A DNA stretch of 32,884 nt from Mycobacterium sp. 852002-50816_SCH5313054-b (GTDB taxonomy: Bacteria > Actinomycetota > Actinomycetes > Mycobacteriales > Mycobacteriaceae). Location of the stretch: contig NZ_LZIC01000138.1 of NCBI RefSeq assembly GCF_001667185.1, positions 1-32,884 of the forward strand. Direction: 5' to 3'. Every line of letters begins with the position of its first letter. The first letter of the stretch is position 1. Of the stretch, positions 7,729 through 15,613 are shown in pieces. A program made the position numbers and the translations under genes. The notes under the pieces were generated by a model, which was not told the origin of the DNA, made no database searches, and saw only the letters and a list, made by a program, of their open reading frames with translations.

Positions 7729-8874
7729 ATGGCTGAAGCCGTCATCGTCGAGGCCGTCCGCTCACCGCTCGGGAAGCGCAACGGCGGACTGGCCGGGGTG
7801 CACCCGGCCGACCTGTCCGCGCAGGTCCTCAACGGGCTGGTCGACAAGGCCGGTATCGACCCGGGAATCGTCGACGACGTCATCTGGGGCTGTGTCATGC
7901 AGGCCGGTGAGCAGGCCCTCGACATCGGCCGCACCGCGCTGCTGGCCGCCGGCTGGCCCGAGACCGTGCCCGGCGTGACCGTCGACCGCCAGTGCGGGTC
8001 GAGCCAGCAGTCCATCCACTTCGCCGCGGCGGGTGTGGTCGCGGGCCACTACGACGTCGTCGTCGCCGGCGGTGTCGAGTCGATGTCGCGCACCCCGATG
8101 GGTTCGTCGCTGGCCGGCGGCGGCAACCCCTACCCGCAGGCTTTCAAGGACCGCTACCACAAGACGCCCAACCAGGGCATCGGTGCAGAAATGATCGCTG
8201 AGCAGTGGGGCTTCGACCGACTCGCGCTCGACGAGTTCTCGCTGGGATCACACGAAAAGGCCGCCGCGGCACAGGATTCCGGCGCGTTCGACGACCAGAT
8301 CGTCGGCATCAAGGACCAGGATGGCAACGTCGTCCTCAAGGATGAGGGCATCCGCCGCGGCACCCCGATGGAAAAGATGGCATCGCTGAAGCCGGCGTTC
8401 AAGGAGGACGGGGTGATCCATGCCGGCAACTCCTCGCAGATCACCGACGGTTCGGCCGCACTTTTGTTCATGTCGGCCGAGAAGGCCAAGGAACTGGGCC
8501 TCACGCCGATCGCCAAGGTGCACACCGCGGTACTGGCCGGCGCCGACCCGGTGATCATGCTGACGGCGCCCATCCCGGCGACGCAGAAGGCGCTCAAGAA
8601 GTCTGGCCTCTCCATCGGCGACATCGGGGCCTACGAGGTCAACGAGGCGTTCGCGCCCGTCCCGCTGGCGTGGCTGAAAGACATCGGGGCCGATGAGAAG
8701 AAGCTCAACCCCAACGGCGGCGCCATCGCGCTGGGCCACCCGCTCGGCGGCTCGGGTGCGCGGTTGATGACCACGCTGCTCTACCACATGCGCGACAAGG
8801 GAATCCGCTACGGCCTGCAGACGATGTGCGAGGGCGGTGGCCAGGCCAACGCCACCATCGTCGAACTCCTGTGA
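7729..8874 (+). CDS. Thiolase (acetyl-CoA acyltransferase family)
   Basis: A 381-residue thiolase with all catalytic elements: the acylated nucleophile Cys89 in VDRQCGSSQQ, NEAFAP, His337 in GHPLGGSGAR and Cys367 in MCEGGG. It cleaves a 3-ketoacyl-CoA or performs the reverse condensation. AAAGGAG lies 9 nt before the ATG; an earlier in-frame ATG at 7603 runs through the intergenic gap and is unlikely. It overlaps the enoyl-CoA hydratase by GTGA, a sign of coupled translation. From memory, M. tuberculosis has only a remnant (Rv1135A, about 80 residues) at the matching place, so this copy appears to be the intact form. Confidence 0.95.
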   Translation: MAEAVIVEAVRSPLGKRNGGLAGVHPADLSAQVLNGLVDKAGIDPGIVDDVIWGCVMQAGEQALDIGRTALLAAGWPETVPGVTVDRQCGSSQQSIHFAAAGVVAGHYDVVVAGGVESMSRTPMGSSLAGGGNPYPQAFKDRYHKTPNQGIGAEMIAEQWGFDRLALDEFSLGSHEKAAAAQDSGAFDDQIVGIKDQDGNVVLKDEGIRRGTPMEKMASLKPAFKEDGVIHAGNSSQITDGSAALLFMSAEKAKELGLTPIAKVHTAVLAGADPVIMLTAPIPATQKALKKSGLSIGDIGAYEVNEAFAPVPLAWLKDIGADEKKLNPNGGAIALGHPLGGSGARLMTTLLYHMRDKGIRYGLQTMCEGGGQANATIVELL

Positions 8875-9674
8875 GCCAAGGGGACGACGGCCAGCCCGGG
8901 GCGCTCGTCGAGCTTCGCGGCAACGTGATGGTCGTTACCATCAACCGGCCGGAGGCCCGCAACGCGGTCAACGCCGCCGTCAGCATCGCCGTCGGGGACG
9001 CGCTGGAGCAGGCGCAGCATGACCCGGGCGTGCGGGCGGTGGTCATCACCGGCGCCGGCGACAAGTCGTTTTGCGCCGGCGCCGACCTCAAGGCGATCTC
9101 GCGCCGGGAGAACCTGTATCACCCGGATCACGGCGAGTGGGGCTTCGCCGGCTACGTGCACCACTTCATCGACAAACCCACGATCGCCGCGGTCAACGGC
9201 ACCGCGCTGGGTGGCGGCACCGAGCTCGCGCTGGCCAGCGACCTGGTGGTCGCCGACGAACGGGCCAAATTCGGGTTGCCGGAGGTCAAGCGGGGGCTGA
9301 TCGCCGCAGCCGGCGGCGTCTTCCGGATCGTGGACCACCTGCCCCGCAAGGTGGCGATGGAGCTGCTGTTGACCGGCGAGCCGATCACCGCGTCCGACGC
9401 CCTCGGATGGGGCCTGATCAACCAGGTCGTCAGCCCGGGGGAGGTGCTCGACGCCGCCCTTGCCCTGGCCGCCCGGGTGACGGTCAACGCGCCGCTCTCG
9501 GTGCAGGCCAGCAAGCGCATCGCCTACGGCGTCGACGACGGCGTCATCGTGGGCGACGAGCCGGGCTGGGAGCGCACCGTGCGCGAAATGCGTTCCCTGA
9601 TCAGGTCCGAGGACGCCAAGGAGGGGCCCCTGGCGTTCGCCGAGAAGCGGAAACCGGTCTGGCAGGCGCGCTAG
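8871..9674 (+). CDS. Enoyl-CoA hydratase/isomerase (crotonase family)
   Basis: Crotonase-fold protein of 267 residues. It carries the oxyanion-hole segments SFCAGADLKAI (67-77) and ALGGGTELAL (112-121), and both glutamates used by true hydratases: Glu118 in GTEL and Glu138 in LPEVKRGL. It is therefore probably an active 2-enoyl-CoA hydratase. I chose the GTG at 8871 because it overlaps the thiolase stop as GTGA; the longer frame from 8826 lies inside the thiolase gene. The stop shares CTAG with the stop of the opposing flavoprotein gene. The truncated Rv1136 of M. tuberculosis looks like its decayed counterpart, from memory. Confidence 0.93.
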   Translation: MSQGDDGQPGALVELRGNVMVVTINRPEARNAVNAAVSIAVGDALEQAQHDPGVRAVVITGAGDKSFCAGADLKAISRRENLYHPDHGEWGFAGYVHHFIDKPTIAAVNGTALGGGTELALASDLVVADERAKFGLPEVKRGLIAAAGGVFRIVDHLPRKVAMELLLTGEPITASDALGWGLINQVVSPGEVLDAALALAARVTVNAPLSVQASKRIAYGVDDGVIVGDEPGWERTVREMRSLIRSEDAKEGPLAFAEKRKPVWQAR

Positions 9675-10684
9675 TGCGCGAGGATGTTCACTGCCCGCCC
9701 GAACACGGCGGGTAGCGCCGCGGCCGCCGGCACGATGGCGCGGCGCGCCAGCACCGGCGCGCTGGCCAGCACCACCGCCCGGGTCAGTAGCCGGTAGTTG
9801 CGGGTGACCCGGTGCCACGCCGCCTCGTATGACGACGGCGCGTCGTTGACGATGGCGTCGACCGCCGCCGCGGCCTGCTTGACCGCGAGGCTGATGCCCT
9901 CGCCGGTCAGCGCGTCCTCGTAGCCGGCCGCGTCGCCGACCAGCAGCACCCGCCCCGCCACGCGGCGGGAGACGACCTGGCGCAGCGGGCCGCAGCCGCG
10001 GGCCTGCCCGCGGGCGGCGCCCGCCAGGTGCTCGGCCAGCCACGGGAACCAGGCCAGGTCGGGCCGCCCGCCGGACAGGATCGCCACGCCGACCAGGTCG
10101 GGTTCCACCGGCGTCACGTATGCCTCGCCCCAGCGGGACCAGTGCACCTCGACGAACTCGGACCATGCCGGCACCTTGAAGTGCCACCGCACGCCATGGC
10201 GGCGCGGTGTTCCGGCCGTGGCCTTGATGCCGACGGCGCGCCGCACGGACGAGTGCAGCCCGTCGGCGCCCACCAACCATTTCGCCCGCACGCCCGCAGC
10301 CGTCACGCCGTGTGCGTCCTGCTCGACGCTCGTCACCCGCGCCCGAATCCATTCGGTGTCTTGTTCTTTGGCGCGCGCCTCCAGCGCCGCGTGCAGCGTG
10401 GTGCGCCGCACGCCCCGGCCCGGCCCACCGCGAAACAGCGCCTCGGCCCGGCGGTGCTCGCTCACATAGGCGATCCCGCGAAAGGGCACGCCGGCCGGGT
10501 CCACCCCGAGCGACGTCAGCTCGGCCAGACCGCCGGGCATCAGCCCCTCACCGCACGCCTTGTCGATGGGGCCCTCCCGCGGTTCGGCCACGATCACCGA
10601 AAGCCCAAGCCGCCGAGCGTGTAACGCCGTCGCCAGGCCCCCGGGGCCACCGCCGACGATCAGCAGATCGGTGTCGTAAGTCAT
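9671..10684 (-). CDS. FAD-dependent oxidoreductase (SrsC-like, geranylgeranyl-reductase type)
   Basis: Flavoprotein of 337 residues. It opens with the dinucleotide-binding motif LLIVGGGPGGLATAL (7-21), followed by an acidic-residue strand end VAEPRE. It also has LVGADGLHSSVRR (the DG motif) and LLVGDAAGYEDALTGEGI (the GD motif), as in group A flavin monooxygenases and geranylgeranyl reductases. It overlaps the preceding methyltransferase gene by ATGA, so the two are translated together. In Streptomyces griseus the third gene of the srs operon is a flavin monooxygenase that oxidises an alkylresorcinol to a quinone; by position this is the equivalent. It also matches what I remember of Rv1138c (about 338 residues). 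Confidence 0.85.
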   Translation of the reverse strand: MTYDTDLLIVGGGPGGLATALHARRLGLSVIVAEPREGPIDKACGEGLMPGGLAELTSLGVDPAGVPFRGIAYVSEHRRAEALFRGGPGRGVRRTTLHAALEARAKEQDTEWIRARVTSVEQDAHGVTAAGVRAKWLVGADGLHSSVRRAVGIKATAGTPRRHGVRWHFKVPAWSEFVEVHWSRWGEAYVTPVEPDLVGVAILSGGRPDLAWFPWLAEHLAGAARGQARGCGPLRQVVSRRVAGRVLLVGDAAGYEDALTGEGISLAVKQAAAAVDAIVNDAPSSYEAAWHRVTRNYRLLTRAVVLASAPVLARRAIVPAAAALPAVFGRAVNILAH

Positions 10685-11184
10685 GACGTGTAGCCCAGGG
10701 CCGAGTTCTCCACGTGCAGGCGCACGCCGAGCAGCATCGCGTTGGCCAGCGTGAAGATGGCCGCGGTCAGCCACGCCGTGTGCACCAGCGGCAGCGCGAA
10801 CCCCTCGGCCACCACCGCTACGTAGTTGGGATGGTGCAGCCAGCGATAGGGGCCCTCGCGCACCAGCGGCGCATTCGGCAGCACGATCACCCGGGTGTTC
10901 CACCGTTGCCCCAGCGTCGTGATGCACCACCAGCGCAACACCTGGCTCAGCGCCGCGATGGCCAGCATCGGCCAGCCCAGCCACGGAATGAACGGCCGGT
11001 GCAGTGCCCACGGCTCGATGAGGCAGCCGAGCAGCAGCGCGGTGTGCAGGACGACCATCACCGGGTAATGGGACTGACCAAATTCCTTGGCGCCCTGGGC
11101 GAAAGACCATTGCGCGTTGCGCTTGGACACCACCAGCTCCGCCACGCGTTCGATGGCTACCGCAAGGATCAGCAGGTAATACAT
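10681..11184 (-). CDS. ICMT-family membrane methyltransferase (SrsB-like)
   Basis: Small integral membrane protein of 167 residues with about four to five hydrophobic helices and the isoprenylcysteine-carboxyl-methyltransferase signature. The signature is GQRWNTRVIV, then EGPYRWLHHPNYVAV, the SAM-binding RHP(N)Y motif, and a terminal acidic R.HVENSAL. Bacterial members beside type III PKS genes methylate phenolic lipids; SrsB of Streptomyces griseus makes alkylresorcinol methyl ethers. The gene starts 14 nt after the type III PKS stop and overlaps the flavoprotein gene by ATGA. A similar protein, Rv1139c of about 166 residues, exists in M. tuberculosis as I remember. Confidence 0.85.
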   Translation of the reverse strand: MYYLLILAVAIERVAELVVSKRNAQWSFAQGAKEFGQSHYPVMVVLHTALLLGCLIEPWALHRPFIPWLGWPMLAIAALSQVLRWWCITTLGQRWNTRVIVLPNAPLVREGPYRWLHHPNYVAVVAEGFALPLVHTAWLTAAIFTLANAMLLGVRLHVENSALGYTS

Positions 11185-11198
11185 AGCTCTATGCGGCC

Positions 11199-12314
11199 CT
11201 ACCAGCTCAGCAGGACGAATTCGGCGGAGAAGCCCGGTCCCATCGCGATCATCAGCCCGATCGAACCCGGCGACGGTGGGTCGGCCATGGTGGCGTGCAG
11301 TATATCAAGGACTGAAACCGACGAGAGGTTTCCGTTGTTGCGCAACGAGTTTCTGGTGACCTCGAGCGCATCCGGCGGTAGGTGCAGCACGGCTTCGACC
11401 GCGTCGATCACCTTCGGGCCGGCGGCGTGCAACAGCCACGTGGAGACGTCCGCGGTGGTCAGCCCGTGGTCGGCCAGGAACGCGCGGATGTCGTCGCCCA
11501 AAAATTTCTCGACGATGGTCGAGATCTCGGCGGACAGGACGATTTCGAACCCGTTGCTGCCGATGTTCCAGCCCAGCACGTCCTCGGTGTCCGGGTAGGT
11601 CCGGCTGCGAGTGGCCAGCACCCGGGGCCCCGCCGCTGTCCAGTCGCCCCCGGTCGCGATGACGACGCCGGCGCCATCGCCAAATAGACTGGAAGCGACC
11701 AGATTTGGAATCGTCTTGTCCTGCCGCTGAACGGTCAGCGAGCACAGCTCGACCGCCAGCAGCGCCGCCACCTCGTTGGGGAACGCGCGCAGGTAGTCGT
11801 GCACACGGGCCATGCCCGCGGCGCCGGCCACGCAACCCAGGCCGAACAACGGGATCCGTTTGACGTCCGGGCGTAGCCCGATCCGAGTCGCCAGCCGCGC
11901 CTCCAGCGACGGCACGGACAACCCGGTAACCGTCGTCGAGAAGACGGCATCGACCTCCGACGGCTCGAGCTTCGCCTGGTCAAGCGCGGCGAGCATCGCC
12001 TCCTCCGCCAGGTCGAGGGCGATTTCGAGGTAGGCGTCGTTCGCCTCGGTGAAGCCGCTCAGCTTGCCGTACCTCCACAGCGGCAACGCGATGTTCCTGA
12101 ACTCCACCCCGCTGCTGAGCGCAAAACGCCGGAACTCCGGACCGGCGAAGTCGGTCAGCGCCCCGATGGTTTCGTCCTGCGTGTAGCGGTTGGGCGGGAA
12201 TGTCACGGCAACGCCCGCGACGGACGGGTCCCCTGTTGATTTCCTGATACGCACGCGCGCAGAAGCGCCCCCGGTGATCTCCTCCATGTGGGGGTCACGG
12301 TGCGGACGCCGCAT
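11199..12314 (-). CDS. Type III polyketide synthase (alkylresorcinol/alkylpyrone synthase type)
   Basis: A chalcone-synthase-fold enzyme of 371 residues. The catalytic triad is complete: Cys161 in FGLGCVAGAAG, His296 in WLLHAAGPKV and Asn329 in NNGNLSSVSV. SLFGDGAGVVI and GWNIGSNGFEIVLS are further family landmarks. Such enzymes extend a long acyl-CoA starter with malonyl-CoA to make pyrones or resorcinols; mycobacterial relatives include PKS18 and PKS11. The start is uncertain: ATG 12314 has GACTTT seven nt before it, a possible leaderless -10, while ATG 12287 would remove nine residues and also lacks a Shine-Dalgarno site. Followed by the methyltransferase and flavoprotein genes in one operon. 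Confidence 0.92.
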   Translation of the reverse strand: MRRPHRDPHMEEITGGASARVRIRKSTGDPSVAGVAVTFPPNRYTQDETIGALTDFAGPEFRRFALSSGVEFRNIALPLWRYGKLSGFTEANDAYLEIALDLAEEAMLAALDQAKLEPSEVDAVFSTTVTGLSVPSLEARLATRIGLRPDVKRIPLFGLGCVAGAAGMARVHDYLRAFPNEVAALLAVELCSLTVQRQDKTIPNLVASSLFGDGAGVVIATGGDWTAAGPRVLATRSRTYPDTEDVLGWNIGSNGFEIVLSAEISTIVEKFLGDDIRAFLADHGLTTADVSTWLLHAAGPKVIDAVEAVLHLPPDALEVTRNSLRNNGNLSSVSVLDILHATMADPPSPGSIGLMIAMGPGFSAEFVLLSW

Positions 12315-12331
12315 CGGTTCAAAAGTCTGGC

Positions 12332-12337
12332 TAGTGT
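12332..12337 (+). promoter_or_regulatory. Leaderless-type -10 box for the 12344 gene
   Basis: TAGTGT ends six nt before the ATG at 12344, the spacing expected if transcription begins on the A of the start codon. There is no Shine-Dalgarno site. The divergent type III PKS start is only 29 nt away, so the two promoters overlap. Confidence 0.45.
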
Positions 12338-12343
12338 CGGGGT

Positions 12344-13489
12344 ATGCGGATTTTGGTCACCGGCGCCACCGGCTATGTCGGATCGCGCCTGGTCACTGCG
12401 CTGTTGGGGGATGGGCACCAGGTCGTGACGGCCACCCGAAACCCGCAGCGCCTCAAGCGTTTAGGTTGGTTCGGCGACGTCATCCCGGTCACCCTCGACG
12501 CGTCGGATCCGGCGTCGGTGCGGGCCGGCCTGGCCGCCGCGGGCCCGGTGGACATGCTGTATTACCTGGTGCACGCGATCGGCCAGCCCGGCTTTCGCGA
12601 CGCGGACAAGGCGGCGGCCCATAACCTCGCGGTGGCGGCGCGGGACGCCGGGGTGGGGCGCATCGTCTATTTGGGCGGCTTCGTGCCCGCCGGCGAGGCG
12701 CTGTCCGAGCACCTGACCAGCCGGGCCGAGGTGGCCGAGGCCCTGACGGTCGAGGGCGGGCCCGAGCTGGTGTGGCTGGGCGCGGCGATCATCATCGGCG
12801 CCGGCTCGACGTCGTTCGAGATGCTGCGCTACGTGGGGGACCGGTTCCCGCTCATCCCGATACCGAGCTGGATGGACAACCCGATCGACCCGATCTCCAT
12901 CCGCGACGTGCTGCACTACCTCGTCGCCGCGGCAGACCCCGGCCGGGTGCCCGCGGGCGCGTACGACATCGCCGGGCCGACCACCACCACCTACCGGGGG
13001 TTGCTCAAGACGTATGCGCGCGTCTCGGGCAGGTGGCATGCCCCGTTACCGGTGGGCGGGATCGACACGGCGCTGGCGTCGCTGGTCACCGGTCTCGCGC
13101 TGCCGGTGCCTCCGGGGCTGGCCGCGGACCTGGTCGAGTCGCTCGACCATCCGATGGTGGCGTCGGTCAGCGGGCTGCGCGACCGGGTGCCCGACCCGCC
13201 CGGCGGGCTGCTCGGCGTGGAGGACGCCATCGCACTGGCGTTGGCCGGGTCGAGGCGCCGGCCCGAGCCCGTCAATGCGCTGGCCGATCCGCACGACCTG
13301 GCCGACAGCGATCCCGCCTGGGCCGGTGGCGACGCCCTGCGCATCCGCCGCCTCGCCCGCGCGATCACCCCGCGCGTCGCGCGGCCGACCCTGCGGCTGG
13401 TCAACAACGTGCCCGGCCCCCTCGCCGGGGCGCTGCGCACCTGGCTGGACATCCTGTCCGCGTTGAACGCGAAGGTCCGTCCGGCATGA
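12344..13489 (+). CDS. NAD(P)-binding atypical SDR (NmrA/complex-I-assembly-like)
   Basis: A 381-residue protein starting with the Rossmann motif MRILVTGATGYVG (TGxxGxxG, residues 6-13). It continues with the atypical-SDR pattern DMLYYLVHAIG, RIVYLGGFVPAGEALSEHL and a substrate-domain segment IPIPSWMDNPIDPISIRDV. There is no YxxxK, so it may bind a nucleotide without classical SDR chemistry. It resembles the N-terminal two thirds of the 14171-15538 protein on the other strand but lacks that protein's DUF2867 end. Divergent from the type III PKS operon and overlapping the CPBP gene by ATGA, it may belong functionally to either. Exact role unknown. Confidence 0.85.
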   Translation: MRILVTGATGYVGSRLVTALLGDGHQVVTATRNPQRLKRLGWFGDVIPVTLDASDPASVRAGLAAAGPVDMLYYLVHAIGQPGFRDADKAAAHNLAVAARDAGVGRIVYLGGFVPAGEALSEHLTSRAEVAEALTVEGGPELVWLGAAIIIGAGSTSFEMLRYVGDRFPLIPIPSWMDNPIDPISIRDVLHYLVAAADPGRVPAGAYDIAGPTTTTYRGLLKTYARVSGRWHAPLPVGGIDTALASLVTGLALPVPPGLAADLVESLDHPMVASVSGLRDRVPDPPGGLLGVEDAIALALAGSRRRPEPVNALADPHDLADSDPAWAGGDALRIRRLARAITPRVARPTLRLVNNVPGPLAGALRTWLDILSALNAKVRPA

Positions 13490-14208
13490 GTCAGTCGACC
13501 GCCCCGTATAGCGCCACCGCCTTCTCCGAGTTGCGCCGCGCGATCACCAACGTGGCGGTGCCCCATAACGAGCCGCCGGGGGTCGTGCGGCGCCGGCGCG
13601 TGGTCGTCGCCATCACCCTGGCGATCGGCGCCGTGGTGCTGGGGTTTTCGCTGCGGTGTCATCCGGGCGAGTCGAGCTTCTACTGGCTGACCCTGCTCCT
13701 GGCGGCGGTGTGGGTCACCGGCGGGTTCGTCTCGGGCCCGTTGCACCTTGGGGGCATCTGCTGGCGCGGACGCAACCAGCGGCCCGTCATCACCGGCACG
13801 ACCGTCGGCCTGCTGCTCGGCGGCGTGTTCATCGTGGGTGGGCTGATCGCCCGGGAGATAACACCCGTCGCGGAGCTGATCACCCGGGTGCTGCTATACG
13901 CCCACCACGGTTGGTATCCGGTGATCGTGGCGATCACGCTCATCAACGGCGTCGCCGAGGAGATTTTCTTCCGCGGCGCGCTCTACACCGCGCTGGGGCG
14001 CTACCACCCGGTGCTCATCTCGACCGTCTTGTACACCTGCGCCACGCTGGCCAGCGGCAACCCGATGCTGGGGTTCGCCGCGATCATTCTCGGGACGGTA
14101 TGCGCGCTGGAACGCCGGGCCAGCGGCGGTGTGCTGGCGCCGGTGCTGACCCACCTCGTGTGGGGCCTGATCATGGTGCTTGCACTGCCCCCGTTGTTCG
14201 GCGTCTGA
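13486..14208 (+). CDS. CPBP-family intramembrane metalloprotease-like protein
   Basis: A 240-residue membrane protein. After a cytosolic N-terminus of about 38 residues come some six to seven hydrophobic segments. The CPBP (Abi/Rce1-like) signature is present: motif 1 AEEIFFRGALY with Glu158-Glu159 and Arg163, and a later LTHLVWG with a conserved His. Members include CAAX-type proteases and bacterial proteins of unknown substrate. Translation starts within the previous gene's stop (ATGA). The 3' end overlaps the convergent gene by 38 nt. M. tuberculosis Rv1140 is a membrane protein at the equivalent place, from memory, but I cannot confirm homology. Confidence 0.82.
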   Translation: MSQSTAPYSATAFSELRRAITNVAVPHNEPPGVVRRRRVVVAITLAIGAVVLGFSLRCHPGESSFYWLTLLLAAVWVTGGFVSGPLHLGGICWRGRNQRPVITGTTVGLLLGGVFIVGGLIAREITPVAELITRVLLYAHHGWYPVIVAITLINGVAEEIFFRGALYTALGRYHPVLISTVLYTCATLASGNPMLGFAAIILGTVCALERRASGGVLAPVLTHLVWGLIMVLALPPLFGV

Positions 14209-15538
14209 CCGGCCCCGCCGCGTCGCGCGCCAGTCCGCGCAGCGCGGCAACTCGCTTGGACCGCAACGCAACCCAGTACAGCCGCCCGGGCAGGCCGCAC
14301 GGCACGAAGATCGCCCGCTGGGTGTATTCGCTGCCCCCGCCGTTCCGAGGTGCGACGCTGATCTCGAGCCACCCCTGGCCCACCGAGCCCGCCCCGGAGC
14401 GCAGCCGCAGCCCGCTGCCGGGTTTGCGCTCCTCCACGACCCAGCTCCTGAACGCGCGGCGGCGGGCGATCGCGTCCTCGGCCGCCCGCCACACCTCCCC
14501 GGGTTCCGCGGCGGTCTCGGCGGTGCGCACGTCGCAGTGGATGATCTCGCCGGCCCAGCGCGGGTCGCTGGGCAGCGGCTCGGCGGGGTCCGAGCCGAGG
14601 GAGGCCCAGGTGGCCTTGGTCAGGCCGCGCGTCCCGCGGTCGAGCGCGAGTTCGACGGCGCGGCGGTAGCCCGTCAGGCCGCCGGCCGGCGGCTCGATGA
14701 TGCCGTCGATGTCCGAATTGCGCATCACCGCATCGCATTCCAGCGATTCGATCAGCGGGCGCGCCAGCCCGGGCGGGATCGGCGTGACGGCCCCGATCCA
14801 GAGGCTGGCGATCGTCGGGGTCAGGAACGGCAGCACGACCAGATAGCGCCTCCCCAACCCCGCGACCTCGGCGTAGACGCGCATCATGTCGCCGTATTCC
14901 AGGACGTCGGGCCCGCCGATGTCCCACGTCCGCGACCTGGGCACCGGCGCCGTCGCCGCGGCGACGAGGTAATGCAGCACGTCGCGCACCGCGATCGGCT
15001 GAATCTTGTTGTGCACCCACTTCGGCGTGGTCATCACCGGCAACCGGTCGGTGAGGTGGCGGATCAGCTCGAACGACGCGGAACCCGACCCGACGACCAC
15101 CCCGGCCTGCAGCACCACCGTCTCGATGCCGGAGTCGATGAGGGCCTCGCCGACGGCCGCGCGCGATTCGAGGTGTTCGGACAGCCTGCGGCCTTCGGGG
15201 TGTAGCCCGCTCAGATACACCACCCGTCGCACCCCGGTGCGGCGTGCGGCGGTCACCACGTTGCGCACGGCGCGGTCCTCCTCGGCGGCGAAGTCCTTGG
15301 CGGCGCCCATCGAGTGGACCAGGTAGTAGACGACGTCGATCCCGTCGAACGCCGCGGTCAGCGACTCGACGTCGCCGAGGTCGCCGCGCGCCACCTGCGC
15401 CCGCTCCCGCCACGGCACGTCGGCCAGCTTGTCCGGGGTGCGCGCCATGGCGCGAACGTCGTGGCCCTCGTCGAGCAGTCGGGGCACCAGCCGGGCACCG
15501 ATGTAGCCGGTCGCCCCGGTGACCAGGCAGCGCACCAT
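14171..15538 (-). CDS. NAD(P)-binding SDR fused to DUF2867 domain
   Basis: A 455-residue protein. The N-terminal two thirds is an atypical SDR: TGATGYIG near residue 6, VVYYLVHSMG, RRVVYLSGLHPEGRRLSEHL and PKWVHNKIQPIAVRDV. The C-terminal part (from about residue 310) has the DUF2867 pattern, including WRAAEDAIARRRAFRSW and the end segment FVPCGLPGRLYWVAL. I chose the ATG at 15538 because CGGAGAATCG precedes it; the frame extends to 15577 with no ribosome site. It is a paralogue of the 12344 gene on the opposite strand. No substrate can be assigned. The last 38 nt overlap the convergent CPBP gene. Confidence 0.85.
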   Translation of the reverse strand: MVRCLVTGATGYIGARLVPRLLDEGHDVRAMARTPDKLADVPWRERAQVARGDLGDVESLTAAFDGIDVVYYLVHSMGAAKDFAAEEDRAVRNVVTAARRTGVRRVVYLSGLHPEGRRLSEHLESRAAVGEALIDSGIETVVLQAGVVVGSGSASFELIRHLTDRLPVMTTPKWVHNKIQPIAVRDVLHYLVAAATAPVPRSRTWDIGGPDVLEYGDMMRVYAEVAGLGRRYLVVLPFLTPTIASLWIGAVTPIPPGLARPLIESLECDAVMRNSDIDGIIEPPAGGLTGYRRAVELALDRGTRGLTKATWASLGSDPAEPLPSDPRWAGEIIHCDVRTAETAAEPGEVWRAAEDAIARRRAFRSWVVEERKPGSGLRLRSGAGSVGQGWLEISVAPRNGGGSEYTQRAIFVPCGLPGRLYWVALRSKRVAALRGLARDAAGPVRRRTTGAVQAP

Positions 15539-15613
15539 CGATTCTCCGTTCCTCGCAGGTTTATTCGGAACCAACATGAGGAAGGATTGCCGGTTCTGGC
15601 CGGAGTAAGCCTG

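Noticed and set aside
8808..10352. 514-residue minus-strand frame covering the hydratase and part of the flavoprotein gene
   Set aside because: It crosses two real genes in the wrong frame and has Arg/Gly-rich content.
14001..15413. 470-residue minus-strand frame
   Set aside because: Alternative frame of the real SDR-DUF2867 gene on the same strand; low-complexity Arg/Gly sequence.
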